Below, piece by piece: positions 18,316 through 26,477 of a stretch of DNA of 64,000 nt. How positions within the stretch are numbered: the first letter of the stretch is position 1; every line of letters starts with the position of its first letter. Both the position numbers and the translations under genes were made by a program. This DNA is from Eubacteriales bacterium (GTDB taxonomy: Bacteria; Bacillota; Clostridia; Oscillospirales; Oscillospiraceae). A model generated the notes under the pieces. The model saw only the letters and a program-made list of their open reading frames with translations, searched no databases and had not been told where the DNA came from. The stretch is taken from positions 248,001 to 312,000 of the forward strand of contig JAUNPV010000001.1 of assembly GCA_030536515.1 (NCBI GenBank), written 5' to 3'.

Positions 18316-18454
18316 AGCGAATCCTCCATAAAGCAGTATTGCATAAGATTACAGTAAAATTGAAGAAGAAAAATCAAAATCGCATGGCTATAATGGCAGT
18401 ATAATACAAGCTGCCAGAAAATGCAACCCCGGCAGCGGGAAAAGGAGAACGGCA
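18316..18454. promoter_or_regulatory. Divergent control region araC / GH13
   Basis: 139 bases between the divergent regulator and GH13 genes. Two TATAAT hexamers on the plus strand (18389-18394 and 18400-18405) have no good -35 at 17 bases, which fits an activator-dependent promoter. The GH13 ribosome site AAAAGGAG is near 18440. Confidence 0.5.
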
Positions 18455-20119
18455 ATGAACAAAAAATGGTGGCATGACAAGGTGGCGTACCAGATTTATC
18501 CCAAGAGCTTTCTGGATGCCAACGGCGACGGCATCGGGGACCTGGAGGGAATTATCTCCCGGCTTGACTATCTGAAGGAGCTGGGGGTGGACATCATCTG
18601 GCTGTCGCCCATTTACAAGTCCCCCTTTGTGGACCAGGGCTACGACATTGCGGATTACTACGCCATCGCCGAGGAATTCGGCACCATGGAGCAGTTCGAC
18701 ACCCTGCTGGCCGAGGCCAAAAAGCGGGGAATGTACATCATCATGGACCTGGTCATCAACCACTGCTCGGACAAGCATGAGTGGTTCCGGAAGGCCCTGG
18801 CGGACCCGGAGGGGGAGTACGGAGACTATTTCTACTTCCGCCCGGGGAAGCTGGGCGGCCCCCCCAGCAACTACCGCTCCTACTTCGGCGGCAGCTGCTG
18901 GGAGAAGGTGCCGGGCCGGGACCTTTACTACCTGCATATGTTCGCCAAGGAGCAGCCGGACCTGAACTGGGAGAACCCGGTCCTGCGCCGGCGGCTGTAC
19001 GACATGGTGAACTGGTGGCTGGACAAGGGCCTGGCGGGCTTCCGCATTGACGCCATCATCAACATCAAAAAGGACCTGGATTTCCCGGACCTGCCCCCGG
19101 ACGGCCCCGACGGCCTGGCGGGCTGCTGGCGGATGGTGGAGCAGGTCCAGGGGGTGGGGACCTTCCTGACGGAGCTCCGGGACAGCACCTTCCGGCAGCA
19201 CGATGCCTTTACTGTGGGCGAGGTGTTCAATATGCAGCCGGGCCAGCTGCCCCGGTTCATCGGGGAGGACGGCTATTTCTCCACCATTTTCGACTTCAGC
19301 GCCCACTGCCTCAGCGACGGGGGCCACGGCTGGTACGATGCGCCGAAGGTGGAGTTCGCCGCCTGGCGGAAGGCAGTCCTGGACTCCCAGGCCGAGGGCA
19401 TGGCCGCAGGCTTCAAGGCCAACATCATCGAAAACCACGACGAGCCCCGGGGGGTCTCCCGGTTCCTGCCCGACTACGCCCAGACCCCCGCCGGGGCCAA
19501 GATGCTGGGCACCGTGAGCCTGCTGCTGCGGGGCATCCCCTTCATCTACCAGGGCCAGGAAATCGGAATGCGCAACTGCCGGTGGAATGACATCCGGGAG
19601 TTTGACGACATCAGCACCCGGGACCAGTACCGTCTGGCCCTGGCGGCGGGGGTGCCGGAGGCCCAGGCCCTGGCGGCCTGCGGGGCCATGAGCCGGGACA
19701 ACGCCCGGACCCCCATGCAGTGGAGCAGCGAGAAAAACGCTGGCTTCACCAGCGGCACCCCCTGGATGAAGGTGAACCCCAACTACACCCAGATCAACGT
19801 GGCCGCCCAGGAGGAGGACCCGGACTCGGTGCTGCGCTACTACCGGACATTGGTTGCCCTGCGCAAGGACCCGGCCTGGCGGGAGCTGTTCACCTACGGC
19901 AGCGTGGAGCCTGCATTCCAGGACCGGGAGAACGTCATGGCCTACACCCGGACCCTGGGGGACCGGCGGGTGCTGGTGGCGGCCAACTTCGGCCGGGAGC
20001 CGGTGACCCTTAATCTGGACCGCCCAATCAAGCAGCTGCTCCTGTCCAACGGCCCAATCGCTCCCACCAAGGACACCCTGCCCCTGGCCAGCTGCCAGTG
20101 CGTGGTGATTTCCTATTAA
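18455..20119 (+). CDS. GH13 oligo-1,6-glucosidase / alpha-glucosidase
   Basis: 554-residue cytoplasmic GH13 enzyme of the oligo-1,6-glucosidase/trehalose-6-phosphate hydrolase group. The order of conserved regions is complete: DLVINHCSDKH, the nucleophile aspartate in GFRIDAI, the acid/base glutamate in FTVGEVF and the third aspartate in IENHDEPR. The N-terminus WWHDKVAYQIYPKSFLDANGDG is typical. With GH31 and the AraC regulator it forms a small alpha-glucoside utilisation set. No transporter is attached, so uptake must be encoded elsewhere. Confidence 0.92.
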   Translation: MNKKWWHDKVAYQIYPKSFLDANGDGIGDLEGIISRLDYLKELGVDIIWLSPIYKSPFVDQGYDIADYYAIAEEFGTMEQFDTLLAEAKKRGMYIIMDLVINHCSDKHEWFRKALADPEGEYGDYFYFRPGKLGGPPSNYRSYFGGSCWEKVPGRDLYYLHMFAKEQPDLNWENPVLRRRLYDMVNWWLDKGLAGFRIDAIINIKKDLDFPDLPPDGPDGLAGCWRMVEQVQGVGTFLTELRDSTFRQHDAFTVGEVFNMQPGQLPRFIGEDGYFSTIFDFSAHCLSDGGHGWYDAPKVEFAAWRKAVLDSQAEGMAAGFKANIIENHDEPRGVSRFLPDYAQTPAGAKMLGTVSLLLRGIPFIYQGQEIGMRNCRWNDIREFDDISTRDQYRLALAAGVPEAQALAACGAMSRDNARTPMQWSSEKNAGFTSGTPWMKVNPNYTQINVAAQEEDPDSVLRYYRTLVALRKDPAWRELFTYGSVEPAFQDRENVMAYTRTLGDRRVLVAANFGREPVTLNLDRPIKQLLLSNGPIAPTKDTLPLASCQCVVISY

Positions 20120-20154
20120 ATAAATGACAGAAACTTGGCTATATGCCGAAAACA

Positions 20155-20193
20155 GGACCCGCCGGTGCACCTTTTGTGTGCACCGGCGGGTCC
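20155..20193 (+). terminator. Terminator after GH13
   Basis: 16-base-pair stem (20155-20170 with 20178-20193) with a seven-base T-rich loop, followed by GCTGTTTTGTG. It lies 35 bases after the GH13 stop. Confidence 0.85.
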
Positions 20194-20210
20194 GCTGTTT
20201 TGTGTTGCCG

Positions 20211-20395
20211 CAGCAAAGCCTCCCCTGTGTAAGGGGAGGTGGCCCGGCGTAAGCCGGGTCGGAGGGGTTGTTCCTCTGCACTTCCCCATTGTTCCATATT
20301 ATCGGCTACTCAATGGAGGGAAGATTTACAACCCCTCAGTCAGCTTCGCTGACAGCTCCCCTTACACAGGGGAGCCATTGGCCTGTACCGCTCTT
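20211..20395. repeat. MITE-like palindromic repeat, copy 2 (inverted relative to copy 1)
   Basis: Second copy of the element at 15101, in opposite orientation. It starts with a CTCCCCTGTGTAAGGGGAG palindrome, passes a centre matching copy 1 (reverse strand, 20279-20313) and ends with the other palindrome near 20385. Outer terminal repeats and a target duplication are not evident here, so this copy looks older or trimmed. It lies between the GH13 terminator and the convergent PHP gene. Confidence 0.75.
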
Positions 20396-20425
20396 GACTG
20401 CTGAATGAAACCTGAGAGGCACGGC

Positions 20426-21109
20426 TTATTTTTCCGGCTGGTCGCTCATCAAGGTATAGCGGCCGGCGCGGAGGAGGTTGGCGAAGGCGAAGCTGTCGCC
20501 GGGGAGGTCCTGGGTGAGGATGCCGCTGGCGGCGATGTCCGGGGTCTGGTGGCAGTCCGAACCGGCCAGCCGGAGAAGGCCGAACATCCGGGCGTAGGCC
20601 TCGGCCTGGTCGTTGTGGCTTTCGTGGCGGGGGTTGCCGTTGAACACCTCTACCCCGTCCAGGTAGAAGGCGATGGCGGGGGTGCACTTCCGGCGGTAGG
20701 GGTGGGCCTGGACCAGCAGGGCCCCGTCCTCCCGGGCCAGGGGGGAGAAGGCGGCCACGCCCATCCGGAAGACGGCCTCCGGGTCTCGCAGCAGCTCGTC
20801 GTGGAAGCCGTAGAGCAGGTAGTCGTTTTCGCATTCGTCAAAGCGAAGCTCCGCCCCCTTGTAGACCTGAATGCCGTAGGGGCGGCAGGCCAGCCGGAGC
20901 TGCTCGAAGCCCTCCAGGAAGCGGCGGACCGCCTCGGCCCCGTCCGTCAGACCCACGTCCAGATAGTGGAAGGTGGTGCGGTTGAAGTGGTCCGTGACGG
21001 CAATGGCAGAGTAGCCCGCCCGGGCATAGGCCTCCGCCAGCTCCTGGGGCGTCAGATGCCCGCACTTGCTGACCAGGCTGGTGTGAAGATGGGTTTCAAT
21101 CCGATACAT
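20426..21109 (-). CDS. PHP-domain metal-dependent phosphoesterase
   Basis: 227-residue protein of the PHP superfamily. The metal-binding motifs are in order: HLHTS near residue 8, TDHFN around 40, GAELRF around 85, QAHP around 135 and a C-terminal GSDCH. Such stand-alone PHP proteins hydrolyse phosphoesters (nucleotides, histidinol phosphate or cyclic phosphates); the substrate here is unknown. AAAGGAGC precedes the ATG at 21109. It is monocistronic, with the hairpin array just upstream. Confidence 0.8.
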   Translation of the reverse strand: MYRIETHLHTSLVSKCGHLTPQELAEAYARAGYSAIAVTDHFNRTTFHYLDVGLTDGAEAVRRFLEGFEQLRLACRPYGIQVYKGAELRFDECENDYLLYGFHDELLRDPEAVFRMGVAAFSPLAREDGALLVQAHPYRRKCTPAIAFYLDGVEVFNGNPRHESHNDQAEAYARMFGLLRLAGSDCHQTPDIAASGILTQDLPGDSFAFANLLRAGRYTLMSDQPEK

Positions 21110-21137
21110 ATGTAAGCTCCTTTCATGCCATTTCTTC

Positions 21138-21330
21138 ATAAAAATCTTTCACAAGATTTTTATGCTCCAGCCTGACGGCTGGGGGGCTTTCCGCCGAACT
21201 AAGAAAAACAAGTTTTTCTTAGTTCCCCGCAACGCCCCAAAGAAACGGATGGTACTTCATTTTTCATCGCCTGCGGCGATGAGGCGGCATTCTGCCGCCC
21301 GATAAAACGATAAATCGTTTTATGAAAAAT
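21138..21330. repeat. Array of six consecutive hairpins
   Basis: The 226-base gap between the PHP and DeoR genes has no gene but holds six inverted repeats in a row, most of them perfect: 21138-21163 (10 bp), 21167-21182 (6 bp), 21197-21224 (13 bp, AT-rich), 21265-21281 (7 bp), 21283-21299 (7 bp) and 21302-21323 (10 bp). ATTTTTCAT at 21259-21267 and ATGAAAAAT at 21322-21330 bracket the last three. Such density is not expected by chance. It could be a structured RNA, a folded mobile element or an end-of-transcript barrier. Confidence 0.75.
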
Positions 21331-21335
21331 TCGTA

Positions 21336-22094
21336 TCAACCCGTCTGAACCAGACGGATGCCGGTTTCCTTGCAGCGGCGGACAATTCCCTGGGGGATGT
21401 CCCACTGGGTGATGAGCATTTGGATATCGTCCAGGCTGCCGTAGGACATGAGGCCGGAGGCTCCGAATTTCAGGGAGTCCGCCAGCAGAATGGACTGGTC
21501 GCACTGGGAGATGGCCAGCTTCTTCACCTCGTACTCGGGGTAGGTGGAGACATTGAGCTTGCCGTCCGGGGAGATGCCGGAGGCCCCCATGAAGGCCTTG
21601 TTAAAATGGTAGCGGCTGAGAAATTCCAGGGTGCTCCCGTCGGCCACGGCGTTGGTCCGGCGGTTGAGCTTGCCGGGCAGGATGATGAGCTCCACCTTGG
21701 GCTTCTCCATGGCGTGGGAGAGCACATAGAGGTTGCCGGTGATGATGGTCACCTGCTTGTCCGGGCTGAGAAAGTCAATCAGGTGCATGGCGGTGGTTCC
21801 GGCGTCGATGAAGATGCTCTCGTGGTCCTCGATAAAGGCTGCCGCCGCCTGGGCAATCTTGAGCTTCTCCTTCACCGCCGTGCCGGCCCGCTGCTCGAAC
21901 AGGGGCACCTGGTGGTGGCTGACGGCCAGAACGCCGCCGTAGATTTTCTCCACGGCCCCCACCTCCACCAGATAGGCAACATCCGCACGGACGGTGTTCA
22001 TGGATACCGAAAACTCCCGGCAGAGCTGCTCCATGGAGACAGAGTGCCGCTCCTGGACGAATTGTTCCATCCGCTTCCTTCGGGTGTCTTTCAT
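21336..22094 (-). CDS. DeoR-family repressor (IolR-like role proposed)
   Basis: 252-residue DeoR-type regulator. The N-terminal helix-turn-helix (VSMEQLCREFSVSMNTVRADVAYL) is followed by the phosphosugar-binding DeoR C-terminal domain (DAGTTAMHLIDFL, ITGNLYVLSHAM, FMGASGI). GGAAGGAG precedes ATG 22094; the longer ORF upstream lacks a site. It is divergent from the inositol operon. IolR of Bacillus is also a DeoR protein that senses a phosphorylated inositol intermediate, so local control is likely; the true effector is not visible. Confidence 0.88.
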   Translation of the reverse strand: MKDTRRKRMEQFVQERHSVSMEQLCREFSVSMNTVRADVAYLVEVGAVEKIYGGVLAVSHHQVPLFEQRAGTAVKEKLKIAQAAAAFIEDHESIFIDAGTTAMHLIDFLSPDKQVTIITGNLYVLSHAMEKPKVELIILPGKLNRRTNAVADGSTLEFLSRYHFNKAFMGASGISPDGKLNVSTYPEYEVKKLAISQCDQSILLADSLKFGASGLMSYGSLDDIQMLITQWDIPQGIVRRCKETGIRLVQTG

Positions 22095-22110
22095 TTTTGG
22101 TCGCTCCTTC

Positions 22111-22123
22111 CGCAAACGCTTCC
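22111..22123 (-). promoter_or_regulatory. Candidate operator A (deoR side)
   Basis: CGCAAACGCTTCC, the reverse complement of operator B at 22276 with one mismatch. It lies in the 5' leader of the deoR transcript, downstream of its promoter, the position expected for autoregulation. Confidence 0.6.
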
Positions 22124-22139
22124 GCTGTTTCTGTCTATT

Positions 22140-22168
22140 ATAATAAAACAAGCAGGTCAAATTGTCAA
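22140..22168 (-). promoter_or_regulatory. Sigma-A promoter of deoR-type gene
   Basis: On the minus strand, -35 TTGACA (22168-22163) and -10 TATTAT (22145-22140) are separated by 17 bases. Confidence 0.8.
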
Positions 22169-22237
22169 CTCTTATTGTTAAATTTAGTGCATCTTTATCA
22201 AAAATTTTCAAACCAACCAAAAATATGATGATTAGAA

Positions 22238-22266
22238 TTGACAATACACCGGGGTGGTGCTACAAT
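22238..22266 (+). promoter_or_regulatory. Sigma-A promoter of the inositol operon
   Basis: -35 TTGACA (22238-22243) and -10 TACAAT (22261-22266) with exactly 17 bases between. The transcript would start near 22273, about 62 bases before the first gene. Confidence 0.85.
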
Positions 22267-22275
22267 CGCCTTGTA

Positions 22276-22288
22276 GGAAACGTTTGCG
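22276..22288 (+). promoter_or_regulatory. Candidate operator B (inositol operon side)
   Basis: GGAAACGTTTGCG lies just after the predicted start of the inositol-operon transcript, a classic repressor position. It mirrors operator A and shares GGAAACRTTTGCGTAA with operator C at 33905. The DeoR protein is the first candidate ligand; a LacI-type or CcpA (cre-like) protein is an alternative because of the AAACGTTT core. Confidence 0.6.
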
Positions 22289-22334
22289 TAACGCAGACGA
22301 AATAAACACTGAATCTGAAAGTGGAGGAATTCAT

Positions 22335-23390
22335 ATGGCAAAGGTTCGAGTAGGCGTAGCAGGGTACGGCACCATCGGGCAGCGCCTGGCAGACGGCGTT
22401 GCACTGCAGGGGGACATGGAGCTGGTGGGCATTGCCGACCTGGCCCCGACTCTGGCAATCCGGGCCCTGCGGGAGAACGATATGTGCGGCGTGAACAATG
22501 TACCCTATCCTCTGTATCTGGTGGACGGGGCGGACCGGAGCGCCTTTGACGCACTGGACATTCCGGTGGCAGGCACCTTTGAGGAGCTGTGCAGCAAGGT
22601 AGACGTGATGCTGGACTCCTCCCCCGGCGGCGTGGGTGCCAAGAACAAGGAGATTTACAAGCGGCTGGGGGTCAAGGCCATTTTCCAGGGCGGCGAGAAG
22701 AATTCCGTGGCAGACGTGTTCTTCCACGGCTACGCCAACTATGAAAAGGGCGTGGGCCAGGACTATCTGAAGCTGACCTCCTGCAACACCACCGGCCTGA
22801 TTCGGACGGTGGACTGCCTGGACCGGGCCATCGGCCTGGAGAAGGTGGCCATTACCATCATCCGCCGGGTGGCGGACCCCGGCGACTATCACCGGGGCCT
22901 GACCAACGCCCTGCAAATGGACAAGGCCCCCAGCCACCAGGCGGTGGACCTGATGACCATTATGCCCCACGTGGAGGCCACCGGCATTCTGGTCCACACC
23001 CCCGTCACCCACGGCCACATCATCACCGTGCTGGCAACGGCTAAGGACGGGAAGAAGATTACCCGGGACATGGCACTGGAGGCCTTCCGCAAGCACCCCC
23101 GTATCCGCACCGTCACCACCGACGAGGGCTTCAAGGGCAACGCCAGCTTCTTCAAGTACGCCCGGGACCTGGGCAACCGCCGGGGCGATATGTATGAAAT
23201 CGGGCTGTGGGAGGATTCCATCGTGGAGTCCGGCAACGACATTATGTACGCCATCCACATTCCCCAGGAGTCTGTCACCATCCCCGAGACCATGGATGCC
23301 ATCCGGGCCGCCATGAAGATGCAGCTGACCCGGGAGGAGGGCACGGCGCAGACCAACAAGTACCTGGGAATCGGCCGCTTCAAGAGATAA
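22335..23390 (+). CDS. Archaeal-type (class II) glyceraldehyde-3-phosphate dehydrogenase homologue; D-malate semialdehyde dehydrogenase proposed
   Basis: 351-residue NAD(P)-dependent phosphorylating dehydrogenase of the archaeal GAPDH type, unusual in a clostridium. Rossmann loop GVAGYGTIGQRL (residues 7-18), catalytic Cys150 in TSCNTTGL, and RRVADP at 177-182. Archaeal enzymes usually read PSHHG near residue 200 (from memory); here it is PSHQAVD, a change in the active-site neighbourhood. First gene of the operon, GGAGG upstream, followed 11 bases later by a PGK homologue. With the iol genes downstream I infer oxidation of malate semialdehyde to malyl phosphate. Ordinary GAPDH function remains possible. 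Confidence 0.85.
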   Translation: MAKVRVGVAGYGTIGQRLADGVALQGDMELVGIADLAPTLAIRALRENDMCGVNNVPYPLYLVDGADRSAFDALDIPVAGTFEELCSKVDVMLDSSPGGVGAKNKEIYKRLGVKAIFQGGEKNSVADVFFHGYANYEKGVGQDYLKLTSCNTTGLIRTVDCLDRAIGLEKVAITIIRRVADPGDYHRGLTNALQMDKAPSHQAVDLMTIMPHVEATGILVHTPVTHGHIITVLATAKDGKKITRDMALEAFRKHPRIRTVTTDEGFKGNASFFKYARDLGNRRGDMYEIGLWEDSIVESGNDIMYAIHIPQESVTIPETMDAIRAAMKMQLTREEGTAQTNKYLGIGRFKR

Positions 23391-23401
23391 GGGGGCGCAC
23401 C

Positions 23402-24655
23402 ATGGAATTCGGAATCCGGACCCTGGACGAGGCGGAGCTGGCAGGCAAAACCGTCCTGTGCCGGGTGGATATCAACCAGCCGGTGGACCGGGCCAGCGAG
23501 AGCCTTCGCAGCATCAACCGCATCCGGGCCTGCGTCCCCACCGTCCGGGAGCTGTCGGACCGGGGGGCGAGGGTGGTGCTGCTGGCCCACCAGGGCAGCG
23601 ACATCGAGTATCAGAACTATTACACCACCCGCCCCCACCGGGCGGTGCTGGAGCAGCTGCTGGAGCGGCCCGTCCAGTGGATTGACGATGTGTGCGGCCC
23701 CGCCGCCCGGGAAAAAATCCGGGGCCTGAAGGACGGGGAGATTCTGCTGCTGGACAATGTGCGCTTCCTGGCCGAGGAGCAGACCCTGTTTGAAATGAAG
23801 CTCCGCCTGACCCACGAGCAGCAGGCGAAAACCCTGCTGGTGGAGAAGCTGGCCCCTCTGGCGGACCTGTACGTCTGCGATGCCTTCGCCGCCGCCCACC
23901 GGGACCAGCCCAGCCTGTGCGGCTTTGAGCAGGTGCTGCCCTCCTATATGGGAAGGCTTTTCCAGAAGGAATACTGCACCGTTTCCCGGCTGATGGAAAT
24001 GCCGGACCGGCCCTGCCTGTTCGTGCTGGGCGGGGCCAAGGTGTCCGATGCCTTCGGAATGCTGCCGGTGGTGCTGTCCAAGGGCATTGCGGACCGGGTG
24101 GTCACCGGCGGCCTGGTGGGCAACATCTTCCTGGCGGCCCTGGGCCGGGACATTGGCAGCGGCAGCCGCAGCTTCCTTGAGCGGTCCAACAACAGCCAGT
24201 ATCTGGAGGCGGCCAAGGCCCTTTACGAGCGCTACGGGGACAAAATCCTGCTGCCCCGGGACCTGGCCTGGGTGGAGGACGGCTGCCGGAAGGAGGCCCA
24301 TCTGGGAGAAATTCCCGGGGACATCACCTCCACCGACATCGGCTCTGCCACGGCGGAGGCCTACCGCCGGGAAATCCTCCGGGCCAAGACCGTCTTTGTC
24401 AACGGCCCCATGGGGGTGTTTGAGCAGGAGAGCAGCGCCGCCGGGACGAAAACCGTCTGGCAGGCGCTGGCTGACACGGAAGGCTTTACCGTTCTCGGCG
24501 GCGGCGACAGCATCACCGCCACGGAGAGCTACGGTCTGACCCAGCGCATGGGCTACCTGTGCACCGGCGGCGGCGCCCTCATCCGCTTTCTCAGCGGTGA
24601 GGAGCTGCCTGTGGTCCGGGCCCTGCGCCACGGGGCGGACGTGACAAAACAGTGA
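23402..24655 (+). CDS. Archaeal-type phosphoglycerate kinase homologue; malyl-phosphate kinase (D-malate forming) proposed
   Basis: 417-residue PGK-fold kinase. Substrate-pocket residues can be placed against canonical PGK: Asp23 and Asn25 (RVDINQP), Arg40, His63 (LAHQ), Arg121 (DNVRF) and Arg167 (DAFAAAHR). The canonical Arg65, which helps bind the 3-phosphate, is Ser66 here, and the following RPG/DF loop is replaced by DIEYQNYY. C-terminal nucleotide part VNGPMGVFE and GGGDSITA are intact. Loss of one phosphate-binding arginine fits a substrate with carboxylate in place of phosphate. Family assignment is firm; the altered substrate is inference. Confidence 0.85.
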   Translation: MEFGIRTLDEAELAGKTVLCRVDINQPVDRASESLRSINRIRACVPTVRELSDRGARVVLLAHQGSDIEYQNYYTTRPHRAVLEQLLERPVQWIDDVCGPAAREKIRGLKDGEILLLDNVRFLAEEQTLFEMKLRLTHEQQAKTLLVEKLAPLADLYVCDAFAAAHRDQPSLCGFEQVLPSYMGRLFQKEYCTVSRLMEMPDRPCLFVLGGAKVSDAFGMLPVVLSKGIADRVVTGGLVGNIFLAALGRDIGSGSRSFLERSNNSQYLEAAKALYERYGDKILLPRDLAWVEDGCRKEAHLGEIPGDITSTDIGSATAEAYRREILRAKTVFVNGPMGVFEQESSAAGTKTVWQALADTEGFTVLGGGDSITATESYGLTQRMGYLCTGGGALIRFLSGEELPVVRALRHGADVTKQ

Positions 24656-24665
24656 GGTGAAATAA

Positions 24666-25508
24666 ATGGAATTAACCAGGAAAAAGGAATTGGAGGCCCT
24701 GGCCATCCGCATTCGGCTGGCGACTCTGGAGGCCATCCACTCCCTGGGCTCCGGCCATCTGGGCGGCGCGCTGAGCATTGCCGACACCCTGGCGGTGCTC
24801 TACGGCGACCAGATGCGCTATGACCCGAAAAATCCCCAGTGGCCCCAGCGGGACAAGCTGGTGTGCTCCAAGGGCCACGCCGGTCCTGCGGTCTACGGCA
24901 CTCTGGCCGTGGAGGGCTTCTTCCCCTATGATGAGCTGAAAACCCTGAACCGGCCCGGCACCCGGCTGCCCAGCCACTGCGACCGGAACAAAACCCCCGG
25001 CGTGGACATGACCACCGGCTCGCTGGGCCAGGGCACGTCCCTGGCTGCCGGCATGGCTCTGGGCGATAAGCTCCGGGGCCGGGACAGCCGTGTGTTCCTG
25101 ATCGTGGGCGACGGCGAGAGCAACGAGGGCCAGGTCTGGGAGGCTCTGGCCTTTGCCAGCGCCAAGAAGCTGTCCAACCTGGTGGTGCTGCTGGACTGGA
25201 ACAAGCGCCAGCTGGACGGCTGGACCGACGACGTCTACCCCATGGGCGACTATGTGAAAAAGTTCCAGGCCTTCGGCTTTGACACGGTGAAGGTCTGCGG
25301 CAGCGACGTGGAGGCTTTGGCTGAGGCCCTGGAGCGGACCCGGCAGGGAGGCGACAAGCCCTATGCCATCGTTCTGGACACCGTGAAGGGCGCAGGCATC
25401 CCCGACGTTGCCAATACCGTGATGAACCACAGCGTGCCGGTGAGCGACGAGCAGTTCGCCCGCTGGACGGCCCAGCTCCGGCAGGAGCTGGCGGAAAAGG
25501 AGGCGTAG
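24666..25508 (+). CDS. Transketolase, N-terminal subunit (split)
   Basis: 280-residue N-terminal half of a split transketolase, binding thiamine diphosphate through GDGESNEGQVWEALAFA...LLDWN. The usual GHPGG motif is GHLGGA. Works as a complex with the next gene. Transketolases move a two-carbon ketol unit from a ketose with D-threo configuration. Placed between PGK-like and racemase genes and upstream of iolEBDG, it is proposed here to act on 2-deoxy-5-keto-D-gluconate. Split transketolases are common in clostridia for pentose metabolism, so a dedicated copy in this operon is notable. Confidence 0.92.
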   Translation: MELTRKKELEALAIRIRLATLEAIHSLGSGHLGGALSIADTLAVLYGDQMRYDPKNPQWPQRDKLVCSKGHAGPAVYGTLAVEGFFPYDELKTLNRPGTRLPSHCDRNKTPGVDMTTGSLGQGTSLAAGMALGDKLRGRDSRVFLIVGDGESNEGQVWEALAFASAKKLSNLVVLLDWNKRQLDGWTDDVYPMGDYVKKFQAFGFDTVKVCGSDVEALAEALERTRQGGDKPYAIVLDTVKGAGIPDVANTVMNHSVPVSDEQFARWTAQLRQELAEKEA

Positions 25509-25511
25509 GAT

Positions 25512-26474
25512 ATGGCAATCGTTTATAACGGCGAAATGGACCCCCGCCTGTGCAAGAAGGTGCTGGGCCAGGTGATTCCCGCCCTGGCGGCGGAGGACCC
25601 GGACGTTATCTATCTGGATGCGGACCTGATGAACTGCATCGGAACCGCCAAGTGGGCCGGGGAGCACCCGGACCGGGCGGTGAACTGCGGCATTGCCGAG
25701 GCCAACATGATTGGCGTGGCCTGCGGCCTGGCATCGGCGGGCTTCAAGCCCATTGTCCATACCTTCGGCCCCTTCGCCTCCCGCCGGTGCTATGACCAGG
25801 TGTTCCTGTCCGGCGGCTATGCGAAAAACGACATCACCATCATCGGCACCGACCCCGGCGTGACCGCCACCCTCAACGGCGGCACCCATATGCCCTTTGA
25901 AGATGTGGCGCTGTACCGGGCCCTGCCCGGGGCCACCGTCATCGACGTTACCGACCCCACCATGCTGGAAAGCGTCCTGCGCCAGTGCGTCAACCGCCCC
26001 GGTGTCAAGTACATCCGGGTGGGCAGAAAGCAGTACGCCAAGGTCTACGCCGAGGGCACCGAGACCCCAATCGGCAAGGCCATCCCCCTCCGGGAGGGCA
26101 CCGATGCGGTGATTTTCGCCGTGGGCATTATGGTCAGGGAGGCCATGGAGGCCGCCCGGGAGCTGGAGGCGGAGGGCATTTCTGCCGCCGTGGTGGACCT
26201 GTTCACCATCAAGCCTCTGGACGAGGATGCCGTGGCCGCCTGGGCCAAAAGGACCGGGGCCGTGGTGGTGGCGGAAAACCACAACCGCTACGGCGGCCTG
26301 TTCTCCGCCGTGTCGGAGGTGCTGGCCCAGCGGTGCCCGGTGCCTGCGGAGGCGGTGGCCGTGGAGAATGAATTCGGCGAGGTTGGCCCCCAGGGCTATT
26401 TGCAGGAGCGCTTCGGCCTGACCAAGGACCATGTGGTCCGCCAGGTCAAGGCGGCGCTGGCCAGAAAAGGCTGA
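25512..26474 (+). CDS. Transketolase, C-terminal subunit (split)
   Basis: 320-residue partner subunit with the pyrimidine-binding domain (catalytic glutamate in NCGIAEANMIGVACGLA) and the C-terminal domain. It starts three bases after the N-subunit stop region, so the two are made together. The FGPFASRRCYDQV and GTDPGVTATLNGGTHMPFEDVALYR stretches are typical of the split family. Substrate pocket residues that bind the sugar phosphate could not be judged by eye. Confidence 0.92.
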   Translation: MAIVYNGEMDPRLCKKVLGQVIPALAAEDPDVIYLDADLMNCIGTAKWAGEHPDRAVNCGIAEANMIGVACGLASAGFKPIVHTFGPFASRRCYDQVFLSGGYAKNDITIIGTDPGVTATLNGGTHMPFEDVALYRALPGATVIDVTDPTMLESVLRQCVNRPGVKYIRVGRKQYAKVYAEGTETPIGKAIPLREGTDAVIFAVGIMVREAMEAARELEAEGISAAVVDLFTIKPLDEDAVAAWAKRTGAVVVAENHNRYGGLFSAVSEVLAQRCPVPAEAVAVENEFGEVGPQGYLQERFGLTKDHVVRQVKAALARKG

Positions 26475-26477
26475 GCT

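Noticed and set aside
22289-22334. Riboswitch in the inositol operon leader
   Set aside because: The leader is only about 60 bases, with an operator-like site and no visible aptamer fold.
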